The notes under the pieces are model-generated. The model saw only the letters and a program-made list of their open reading frames with translations. It had not been told where the DNA came from and did not search any database. DNA of 5,589 nt from Polyangiaceae bacterium (lineage in GTDB: Bacteria > Myxococcota > Polyangia > Polyangiales > Polyangiaceae). Both the position numbers and the translations under genes were made by a program. The stretch covers positions 1 to 5,589 of the forward strand of contig JAICTU010000551.1 of assembly GCA_025936205.1 (NCBI GenBank), given 5' to 3'. Position 1 is the stretch's first letter. Every line of letters begins with the position of its first letter. Positions 1 to 5,589 of this stretch are shown piece after piece.

Positions 1-1062
1 CGGCAAACGCCCCGCCACCGGATGGATCGCAAAGCGCACCTTGGCCCCGTGCGACTCGAGCGTCTTACAGATCTCGTACAGCGGGTACTGCGCCTGCGCG
101 ACCGCCATGCCGTAGCCCGGCACGATGATCACGTGCTTCGCATCGCGCAGCAACTGTGTCGTCTCCGCGACGTCCACGCTCTGCACCTCGCCCGCCGGCG
201 CGCTCGCGCCGCTCGGCGCCGTGCCCCCCGTGGCCCCGAAGCCACCCGCGATCACGCTGATGAACGAGCGATTCATGGCGGCGCACATGATGTAACTCAG
301 GATCGCGCCGCTGGAGCCGACGAGCGCGCCCGTCAGGATCAGTAGATCGTTGTTCAGCATGAAGCCGGCCGCCGATGCAGCCCAGCCGGAGTAGCTGTTG
401 AGCATGGAAACCACGACCGGCATGTCCGCTCCGCCGATCGCCATCACCATGTGCACGCCGAACACGCCGGCGATCGCCGTCATGATCAGCAGCGCCTGAA
501 GGCCGCCCTGGTCCGGCACGCCCACGAAGCGCGTGCCCAGCACCACACAGACCACCAGCAACGCCAGATTCAACCAATGGCGCGCCGGCAAGGTGAGCGG
601 CTTGCCATCGAGGGTGCCTCGCAGCTTGAGGAAGGCCACCACCGAACCGGTGAACGTGACCATGCCCACGAACACGCCGAGGAAGATCTCGATTTCGTGG
701 ATGGTCGCTTCGACGCCGCTGAAGTGCTCGGACCCCAGATACGTCGCCAGGCCCACCAGGACCGCCGCCAGACCCACGAAGCTGTGCAGGATGGCCACCA
801 GCTCCGGCATGGCCGTCATCTCCACGCGCGCGGCGAGCAGCGCGCCGATGCTCGCTCCCACGCCCACGCACACCGCGAGCACGAGATAGCCCGAGCCGCT
901 CACCTGCGCGCCGAGTGCGGTGGTGAGGATGGCGATCAGCATACCGATCACGCCGAAGCGATTGCCGCGGCCAGCCGTCTCCTGGGTGCTCAGGCCGCCC
1001 AGGGAGAGGATGAACAGCGCTCCAGAGAGCAGATACAGAACGGTAATGAGGCTTTCAGACAT
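1..1062 (-). CDS. pntB: NAD(P)+ transhydrogenase subunit beta, 3' end cut by window edge
   Basis: Membrane subunit of the proton-translocating transhydrogenase, which transfers hydride between NADH and NADP+ using the proton gradient. The visible 354 residues align almost without gaps with E. coli PntB (462 aa), so roughly 105-110 C-terminal residues lie beyond the left edge. Residues 1-262 are a run of hydrophobic segments, about nine membrane helices as in the family. The proton-channel residues are present: His93 in the ELVAILHSF stretch (E. coli His91) and Asn222 in MLNSYSG (E. coli Asn222). A short Gly/Ala/Pro-rich linker at about 277-292 leads into the NADP(H)-binding domain III, which begins with the conserved [11 protein letters not shown] at 315-325. 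The window ends at the conserved HPVAGRLP. The start ATG is at 1062-1060, the first residues match the family ([14 protein letters not shown]), and an AGGAG lies 5 bases upstream. Only 12 bases separate it from the pntA stop, so the two genes form one operon. Identification is very secure. No missing key residue is seen in the visible part. Confidence 0.97.
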   Translation of the reverse strand, partial: MSESLITVLYLLSGALFILSLGGLSTQETAGRGNRFGVIGMLIAILTTALGAQVSGSGYLVLAVCVGVGASIGALLAARVEMTAMPELVAILHSFVGLAAVLVGLATYLGSEHFSGVEATIHEIEIFLGVFVGMVTFTGSVVAFLKLRGTLDGKPLTLPARHWLNLALLVVCVVLGTRFVGVPDQGGLQALLIMTAIAGVFGVHMVMAIGGADMPVVVSMLNSYSGWAASAAGFMLNNDLLILTGALVGSSGAILSYIMCAAMNRSFISVIAGGFGATGGTAPSGASAPAGEVQSVDVAETTQLLRDAKHVIIVPGYGMAVAQAQYPLYEICKTLESHGAKVRFAIHPVAGRLP

Positions 1063-1067
1063 GGCAG

Positions 1068-1072
1068 CTCCT
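1068..1072 (-). promoter_or_regulatory. Ribosome binding site of pntB
   Basis: On the minus strand, AGGAG sits in the 12-base gap between the pntA TGA (1077-1075) and the pntB ATG (1062-1060), with 5 bases of spacing. It is the only clear Shine-Dalgarno sequence at a gene start in this window. It settles the pntB start and suggests pntB can be initiated independently of pntA. Confidence 0.8.
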
Positions 1073-1074
1073 GT

Positions 1075-2631
1075 TCATCTCCGGAACATGGCCAGCATGC
1101 GCTGCGTGACCAGAAACCCACCCGCCACGTTGATCATGGCGAGCAGCACCGCGATCGCGGCCAGGATCGTCACCAGCGATTCGGGCGGGCCCGACACCTG
1201 CAGCATGCCCCCGATCAGGATGATGCCGCTGATGGCGTTGGTGACGCTCATCAGGGGTGTGTGCAGAGCCGGCGTGACGTTCCAGACCACCTGCCAGCCG
1301 ATGAAACAGGCGAGCACGAATACCGTGAAGTGCGCCAGGAACGCGGCCGGCGCGGCCTGGCCCAGCGCGAGCAGCAGCACAGCCCCGAAGGCGACGGCCA
1401 CCCCCCGGAGCAGCGCGGAGGAGCGACGGGGCTGAGCCTCCTTGGCCGCCAGCGCAGGCTTGGCAGCGGGGGCTGCCGCGACGGGCGCCGGCGCTTCTTT
1501 GCGCGGCGGTGGCCACATCAGCTCGCCCTTCAGCAGCACCAGGGAGCCGCGCACCACCTCGTCCTCGAGATCGACGCGCCAGTTCTTGGCGCCGCCCATG
1601 TCGCTGAGCAGGTGGCAAAGGTTGGTGCCATACAGCTGGCTCGCGGTCGGAGCCAGCCGGCTCGGTAGATCGATGTAACCGATCACCGTGACCCCGCGCT
1701 CCACCACCACTTGCCCCGGCTTGGTGAACTCGCAGTTGCCGCCGGACTCGGCCGCGAGATCCACGATCACCGAGCCCGGCTTCATGGCGTGCACGATGCT
1801 CGCGTCGAGCAGTCGCGGCGCGGGCTTGCCCGGGATCAATGCGGTGGTCACGATGATGTCCACCACGCGGGCTTGCTCGGCGAACAAAGCCATCTCGGCC
1901 GCGATGAACTCGGGGCTCATGGTCTTGGCGTAGCCGCCCTGCCCGGTGCCGTCTTCCTCCATGGATACGGTCAGGAACTCCGCGCCCATGCTCTCGACCT
2001 GCTCTTTCACCGCAGGCCGAGTGTCGAACGCGCGCACGATCGCCCCCAGGCTGCGCGCCGTACCGATCGCGGACAGACCCGCGACGCCGGCGCCGATCAC
2101 GAGCACCTTGGCCGGCGGGACTTTGCCTGCCGCCGTCATCTGGCCCGTGAAGAAGCGCCCGAAGAAGCTGGCCGCCTCGATGATGGCGCGATAGCCGGCG
2201 ATGTTCGCCATCGAGCTCAGCGCGTCCATCTTTTGCGCGCGCGTGACGCGCGGCACTTGATCCATCGCGAGCACGGTCGCGCCGTGCGCGGCCATCTGCT
2301 TCACCAGCGCGTCATTCGACGCGGGCCAGATGAAGCTCACCAGCGTCGCCGACGGCTGCAGCAGGTCCGCTTCGTGACGGCCCAGGGCGCTGTCGAGCTC
2401 CGGCGGCCGGACCTTGAGTACGATGTCCGCCTCTTTCCAGAGCGTAGCGACATCGCTGACAACCCGTGCCCCCGCTGCGGTGTACTCTGCATCCGGCATC
2501 GAGGAGCCCGTGCCGGCGCCGGCGCCGATCGTGACCTCGAAGCCCAGCTTGATCAGTCGCTTCACTGTGTCCGGCGTCGCGGCGACGCGCCGCTCGCCGG
2601 GGTGTATCTCGCGAGGAATTGCGACTTTCAT
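1075..2631 (-). CDS. pntA: NAD(P)+ transhydrogenase subunit alpha, full-length fused form
   Basis: Alpha subunit of the proton-translocating transhydrogenase. It binds NAD(H) in the cytoplasm and supplies part of the membrane domain that pairs with PntB. The 518 residues match E. coli PntA (510 aa) from end to end. Residues 1 to about 370 are domain I: the N-terminal MKVAIPRE, the nicotinamide-site residues Arg128, Gln133, Asp136 and Ser139 (E. coli Arg127, Gln132, Asp135, Ser138), and the Rossmann loop GAGVAG at 180-185. About 375-405 is an Ala/Pro-rich linker. About 404-510 holds four hydrophobic helices with HFTVF and [15 protein letters not shown], ending in [11 protein letters not shown]. 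Some alphaproteobacteria split this chain into two genes; here it is one. I place the start at the ATG at 2631-2629, because family homology begins there. An ATG 15 codons upstream (2676) would add [15 protein letters not shown], which has no family counterpart. Neither ATG has a visible Shine-Dalgarno sequence. Confidence 0.97.
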   Translation of the reverse strand: MKVAIPREIHPGERRVAATPDTVKRLIKLGFEVTIGAGAGTGSSMPDAEYTAAGARVVSDVATLWKEADIVLKVRPPELDSALGRHEADLLQPSATLVSFIWPASNDALVKQMAAHGATVLAMDQVPRVTRAQKMDALSSMANIAGYRAIIEAASFFGRFFTGQMTAAGKVPPAKVLVIGAGVAGLSAIGTARSLGAIVRAFDTRPAVKEQVESMGAEFLTVSMEEDGTGQGGYAKTMSPEFIAAEMALFAEQARVVDIIVTTALIPGKPAPRLLDASIVHAMKPGSVIVDLAAESGGNCEFTKPGQVVVERGVTVIGYIDLPSRLAPTASQLYGTNLCHLLSDMGGAKNWRVDLEDEVVRGSLVLLKGELMWPPPRKEAPAPVAAAPAAKPALAAKEAQPRRSSALLRGVAVAFGAVLLLALGQAAPAAFLAHFTVFVLACFIGWQVVWNVTPALHTPLMSVTNAISGIILIGGMLQVSGPPESLVTILAAIAVLLAMINVAGGFLVTQRMLAMFRR

Positions 2632-2911
2632 TTGGGTTTCGGGGGGGTCGCGCCGGCGTGGAAGGGCCGGGAACATCGGTGGTGGTGGAGCTTGCGGCCG
2701 CTCGGCTGGGCGCCGAACGACCCGGGGGCTTCATACTCCAAAATGGCTGTTCCCGGCGCTGCAGAGTGAAGCTGGGAGAGTTGTCTCGGGGTGCAGGGGT
2801 GATCCGCAGAGGGAGTCGCTGGGGCGCAGCCGCAGGGTTGTTGGCCGGCGCTGAGCGGGTGCCGGGTCCCCGAAGCTGAGCTACCTTTTCTGGTCCAGGC
2901 TTGCACCCGCG
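2632..2911. promoter_or_regulatory. Divergent intergenic region, presumed promoters of pntAB and the DUF4388 gene
   Basis: About 280 bases separate the divergent starts, so transcription of both blocks should begin here (inference from layout). The stretch is GC-rich, with a run of seven G at 2641-2647, a short GGT repeat near 2678-2688 and one AT-richer island at 2731-2746. That island contains CATACT on the plus strand and TATGAA on the minus strand, each matching 4 of 6 bases of a -10 box. Neither has a matching -35 box at 16-18 bases, so no promoter can be placed. There is a weak 5-bp inverted repeat (TCGGC/GCCGA, 2702-2716). I see no convincing gene: the short open frames here have no ribosome binding site and no recognisable protein. 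A longer pntA N-terminus would use 2632-2676. Confidence 0.4.
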
Positions 2912-4309
2912 ATGACGACGCACCGCCCTCCTGCGACCGCGGGCATACCCCTCACTACCCAGGGAGGGGTGGGAGCCCGCGGCTTGCTCTCGACCGTCTC
3001 CCTCGGGGAGCTGCTGGTCTCGGCGCTCGAGCATCGCCTGCAGGGCTCGTTTGTCCTCGAGACCACGGAGGGGAAGAAGGGCGCGCTGTTCGTGGACGCG
3101 GGTTGCGTCACCAAGGCGCGTACCCCCGATGCGGTGGAACCACTCGGGCGCCTGCTCCAGGAGGCGAAGGTCATCCAGGCGGCAACGATCGAGCGGGGCC
3201 TGGCGCGGGCAGGACAGACCGGGCGGCGCCTGGGTGAAGCGCTGATCGAGCTCGGGGCCGCCACCCAGGAGCAAGTCTCGGCAGCGCTCGCCGAGCAGCT
3301 CGGGCGCCGTGTCTCACTGCTGGCGGGCTGGCCCGGCTCGAGCGCGTATGGCTTTTACGCCGACCGCGACTTTCTCCCGGGCTTTCCCGCGTGTGAAGCG
3401 GATCCACTGGCGTTGATCTGGCGAGCGCTGCGCGACGCGCCAGGGCTCACTGCTCAGCAGCAGGCAGCGCTCACCTCGCTGACGGGGCGCAAGCTGCGGC
3501 TGTACGCGGCGGCCGCGCCCGAGCGACTGGGCCTGTCGGAATCCGAGCAGCTCGTGATCAACGCCCTGCGCACCCGGCCCCGCGCGATCGAAGAGTTGCT
3601 GCGCGCAGCGCTGCTCGATGGCGACAAGCTGAAGCGGCTGATGTACGCGCTGACGCGCACGCAGCAGATCGACCAGGGGCCGTCGCTGTCGCCACCAGGC
3701 GCACGCACTCTGCCGCCCACCCCCTCATTCCCGGCGCGCGGCGCCGGAGTGGGTCGTGTCTCCACTCCACCCGTCCGCGCCTCGGGCCTCCCGAGCGCAG
3801 CCCCATCCTTGCGGCCGCCGAGCTCGCTGCGCCCCGCCGAGCGGCGCGCGTCGTCGCAGAGCTTGCATCCCACCGATCCGGTCGTGCTGGAGCGCGCGCG
3901 CGCCCATTACGAGGCCGCGCGCGAGCAGGTGCAACGCCAGCAGTTCGAAGCCGCGGCTCAGCTCGCGCGCATGGCCTGCGAGGAAGACACCGGCAATGCA
4001 GAATACCTGGCCCTACACGCCTGGCTGCGGGCGCAGCTGGGCGAGCTGCAGAACCCGGACCACGCGGCTCTGATCGTGGCTGCCCTCGACCGAGCGGTGC
4101 TGAAGGAGCGCGAGAGCGTGTCGATCCGCTTTTATCGCGGGCAGGTACTGAACCGGCTCGGACGCGAGGAAGAAGCATTGCGCGATTTTCGCTTCGTGTT
4201 GCGGCGTGAACCAGGGCACGTGGATGCGGCGCGCGAGCTGCGGCTGCATGACATGCGCAAACGAGCGGAGAAGCGCCCCAGCCTGCTCGCCAAGCTGTTT
4301 CTTCGCTAA
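2912..4309 (+). CDS. DUF4388 (PATAN) domain protein with MshEN-like motif and C-terminal TPRs, function unknown
   Basis: A soluble 465-residue multidomain protein with no signal peptide or membrane segment; its function is not known. Residues 24 to about 76 look like a DUF4388/PATAN domain (GLLSTVSLGELLVSALEH, then FVLETTEGKKGALFVDAG). About 77-129 holds two tandem 24-residue segments split by 5 residues. The second (106-129, RLGEALIELG through ALAEQ) fits the MshEN c-di-GMP-binding consensus; the first is degenerate. Residues 200-255 form a helical, winged-helix-like region usual in this protein type. A Pro/Ser/Arg-rich, probably disordered linker covers 256-320. Three TPR-like helix pairs lie at about 328-364, 365-400 and 403-440, and the end is basic (KRPSLLAKLFLR). 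I see no J-domain or kinase motif. Such proteins are common in myxobacteria, often near signalling or motility genes (family knowledge). The ATG at 2912 is the first ATG in frame, but it has only a weak AGG 12 bases upstream, so the start is less sure than the gene. It lies 88 bases before ald on the same strand and may be co-transcribed with it. Confidence 0.85.
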   Translation: MTTHRPPATAGIPLTTQGGVGARGLLSTVSLGELLVSALEHRLQGSFVLETTEGKKGALFVDAGCVTKARTPDAVEPLGRLLQEAKVIQAATIERGLARAGQTGRRLGEALIELGAATQEQVSAALAEQLGRRVSLLAGWPGSSAYGFYADRDFLPGFPACEADPLALIWRALRDAPGLTAQQQAALTSLTGRKLRLYAAAAPERLGLSESEQLVINALRTRPRAIEELLRAALLDGDKLKRLMYALTRTQQIDQGPSLSPPGARTLPPTPSFPARGAGVGRVSTPPVRASGLPSAAPSLRPPSSLRPAERRASSQSLHPTDPVVLERARAHYEAAREQVQRQQFEAAAQLARMACEEDTGNAEYLALHAWLRAQLGELQNPDHAALIVAALDRAVLKERESVSIRFYRGQVLNRLGREEEALRDFRFVLRREPGHVDAARELRLHDMRKRAEKRPSLLAKLFLR

Positions 4310-4397
4310 GCGCTTGGCGACGACCGCACACGTTTCCGGAGGATGCCTTCACGGCGCTCGCCTTGCCGCGATCTCGAATTGGCTCCATGACTAAAGC
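4310..4397 (+). other. Gap before ald with two overlapping mini-ORFs
   Basis: No terminator hairpin with a T-run lies between the DUF4388 stop and ald, so read-through is plausible. A strong GGAGG at 4338-4342 directly abuts an ATG (4343), leaving no spacing, so it would not be expected to work for that ATG. That ATG opens a 15-codon frame (MPSRRSPCRDLELAP) ending in TGA at 4388-4390. This overlaps, as ATGA, the ATG at 4387 of a 4-codon frame (MTKA). The MTKA stop at 4399-4401 overlaps, as GTGA, the ald start at 4398. Whether these are translated is unknown; they may be chance. No clear -35/-10 pair is seen. Confidence 0.35.
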
Positions 4398-5507
4398 GTG
4401 ATCATCGGAGTTCTCCAGGAAACCAAGGCCGACGAGTTTCGCATCGCACTTCGCCCGGTGGGCGCAGAGCTGCTGACCGGCGACGGGCATCGCGTGCTGA
4501 TCGAAGCCGGCGCAGGCGCCAAGAGCGGACACGTAGACGAAGACTACGCGCGCGCCGGAGCGGAGATCGTGCAAGGGCCTGAGCCGATCTTCCAGCGCGC
4601 CGAGCTGATCGTCAAAGTGAAGGAACCACAGCCCGCGGAGCTCGCGCGGCTCGAGCCACGCCACACCGTATTTGGCTACCTCCACTGCGCAGGCTCGCGC
4701 GAGCTCACCGAGGGTTGCCTGCGCGCCGGCTTCACGGGGCTGGCGTATGAGACCTTGCGCGCACCGGATGGCAGCCTGCCGCTGCTGGTGCCAATGAGCG
4801 AGATCGCGGGGCGGCTCTCGATTCAATCCGGCGCCAAGTACCTGGAGGCCCCGCTCGGTGGCCGCGGCGTGCTGCTCGGCGGTGTGCCCGGCGTCGAGCC
4901 GGCCAACGTGCTGGTGCTGGGCGGCGGCGTGGTGGGCAGCAATGCGGCACGCGTCGCAGCGGGCATGGGGGCCAACGTCGTGATCATGGACGTCAACCTG
5001 ACCACGCTGCGCACGCTCGATATCAACATGCCGTCCAATGTCACGACCATCTACGGTGACCCGCACGCGATCGACGAGCAGCTGGCGCGAGCTGATCTGG
5101 TGATCGGAGCCGTTTTGCTCCCGGGGCGCGCCGCTCCGCGCCTGGTCAGCCGCCGGCAGCTCGGCGTGATGAAGCCGGGCAGCGTGATCGTGGACGTGTC
5201 CATCGATCAGGGCGGCTGCTTCGAGACCTCACGGCCCACGACGCACAGCCAGCCCACCTACGTCGTCGATGGGGTGGTGCACTACTGCGTGGCCAATATG
5301 CCGGCGGCGGTGGGCAGGACCAGCACCCGCGCGCTGTGCAACGCGACCCTGCCCTACGTGAGGCGGCTCGCGAAGCTCGGGGTCGCCGAGTTCCTGAAGG
5401 TCGACCGCGGACACCACGAGGCGCTGAACCTCGCCGGGGGCAAGATCCTCAACGCCGACGTGGCGGCGGCTTTCGACGATCTGCCGCGCGCCTGGGCACA
5501 AACATGA
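4398..5507 (+). CDS. ald: Alanine dehydrogenase (NAD+-dependent)
   Basis: Cytoplasmic enzyme that reversibly deaminates L-alanine to pyruvate and ammonia, reducing NAD+. Its 369 residues match the family length (370-378 in Bacillus and Mycobacterium). Expected active-site residues are all present at the usual numbers: Arg15, Lys75 (KVKEP), His96 (YLHCAGS), Asp270 (VDVSIDQGG), plus Asn300-Met301. The NAD-binding loop GGGVVG is at 175-180, with Asp198 at the end of the second strand of the Rossmann fold. The start is GTG. An in-frame TAA at 4392-4394, one codon before it, rules out a longer protein, and family homology (MIIGV) begins at residue 1. No Shine-Dalgarno sequence precedes this GTG. 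Small oddities: Cys97 follows His96 where other members usually have a hydrophobic residue, and the usual Pro before the RTST/KTST segment is Gly306. It is related in sequence to PntA domain I but is clearly not a transhydrogenase, since PntA has Trp102 and Glu295 where Ald has His96 and Asp270. A terminator follows immediately. Confidence 0.96.
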   Translation: MIIGVLQETKADEFRIALRPVGAELLTGDGHRVLIEAGAGAKSGHVDEDYARAGAEIVQGPEPIFQRAELIVKVKEPQPAELARLEPRHTVFGYLHCAGSRELTEGCLRAGFTGLAYETLRAPDGSLPLLVPMSEIAGRLSIQSGAKYLEAPLGGRGVLLGGVPGVEPANVLVLGGGVVGSNAARVAAGMGANVVIMDVNLTTLRTLDINMPSNVTTIYGDPHAIDEQLARADLVIGAVLLPGRAAPRLVSRRQLGVMKPGSVIVDVSIDQGGCFETSRPTTHSQPTYVVDGVVHYCVANMPAAVGRTSTRALCNATLPYVRRLAKLGVAEFLKVDRGHHEALNLAGGKILNADVAAAFDDLPRAWAQT

Positions 5508-5536
5508 GAAAGGCGCCGCGGGTTGCGGCGCCTTTC
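5508..5536 (+). terminator. Intrinsic terminator of ald, perfect 12-bp hairpin
   Basis: The left arm GAAAGGCGCCGC (5508-5519), the loop GGGTT and the right arm GCGGCGCCTTTC (5525-5536) pair perfectly. The hairpin begins on the base after the ald TGA. The only T-run (TTT) lies inside the stem and no long U-tract follows, so on the plus strand it is a strong hairpin with a weak tail. The A-run of the left arm makes it symmetrical, so it could also stop transcription arriving from the right on the minus strand. Confidence 0.75.
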
Positions 5537-5544
5537 CGGGGGCG

Positions 5545-5561
5545 AGAGCCGAGGCGGCTCT
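5545..5561. repeat. Small inverted repeat downstream of the terminator
   Basis: AGAGCCG (5545-5551) and CGGCTCT (5555-5561) form a 7-bp stem with a 3-base AGG loop, 8 bases after the main hairpin. There is no T-run after it. It could back up termination or be chance in GC-rich DNA. The remaining bases to 5589 hold only a weaker GCGA/TCGC pairing and no gene. Confidence 0.4.
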
Positions 5562-5589
5562 GTCGATGGCTGCGCGAGGCTTCGCTCAG

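Noticed and set aside
451..1668. Open frame of 405 codons on the plus strand
   Set aside because: It is antisense to pntB and pntA, whose conserved residues fix the coding strand. Its product is rich in His, Gln and Arg and has no family.
2632..2676. Upstream ATG giving PntA 15 extra N-terminal residues
   Set aside because: The added residues have no counterpart in the family, and this ATG has no ribosome binding site. MKVAIPRE at 2631 matches the usual PntA start.
1711..2769. Open frame of 352 codons on the plus strand
   Set aside because: It is the antisense shadow of pntA and its upstream region. Its translation is low in complexity and has no motif.
4304..4319. Imperfect palindrome around AAGCGCTT at the end of the DUF4388 gene
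   Set aside because: It has no loop and no T-run, so it is not a credible terminator. An 8-bp core palindrome is easily found by chance.
4363..4391. TTGCCG with CATGAC 17 bases later as a promoter for ald
   Set aside because: The -10 element matches only weakly, so this is no better than chance.
3558..5066. Long open frame of 502 codons on the minus strand
   Set aside because: It lies antisense to the DUF4388 gene and ald, spans their boundary, and translates to a His/Arg/Ala-rich product with no recognisable domain. This is typical of the mirror frame of GC-rich genes.
1..5589. CRISPR arrays, tRNA or rRNA genes, insertion sequences, phage or defence genes
   Set aside because: No spaced direct repeats, tRNA-like clover leaf, transposase motif or end repeats were seen. 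The window is almost fully occupied by four identifiable chromosomal genes.

Overview
This is a GC-rich, gene-dense bacterial window with four genes in two divergent blocks. The DUF4388 (PATAN)-plus-TPR protein, the GC-rich coding with strong third-position G/C preference, and the style of the alanine dehydrogenase point to a myxobacterium-like organism (Myxococcota, perhaps Polyangia). That assignment is inferred from family knowledge, not from a marker gene.

Left block, minus strand (1-2631): pntA and pntB, the two subunits of the membrane-bound proton-translocating NAD(P)+ transhydrogenase. pntA is complete and in the fused (E. coli-like) form, with the NAD(H)-binding domain I and the first membrane helices in one chain. 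pntB follows after 12 bases with a good ribosome binding site and runs off the window's left edge, so the last part of its NADP(H)-binding domain is missing.

Middle (2632-2911): about 280 bases of non-coding DNA between divergent starts. It must hold the promoters for both directions, but no convincing sigma-70 hexamer pair can be seen.

Right block, plus strand (2912-5507): a multidomain DUF4388/TPR protein of unknown function, then, after 88 bases, a complete alanine dehydrogenase gene (ald) with all expected catalytic residues. A perfect 12-bp hairpin that starts on the base after the ald stop codon closes the block. The last 53 bases contain one small extra hairpin and no gene.

Functionally, alanine dehydrogenase interconverts alanine with pyruvate and ammonia using NAD(H). 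The transhydrogenase then exchanges reducing equivalents between NAD(H) and NADP(H) at the expense of the proton gradient. The two could be coupled in redox balance, and the PntA domain I and Ald belong to the same protein superfamily. No wholly new system is evident. The least explained elements are the DUF4388 protein, which has a tandem motif resembling the c-di-GMP-binding MshEN domain, and the ald leader, where two tiny ORFs chain into the GTG start by ATGA and GTGA overlaps.
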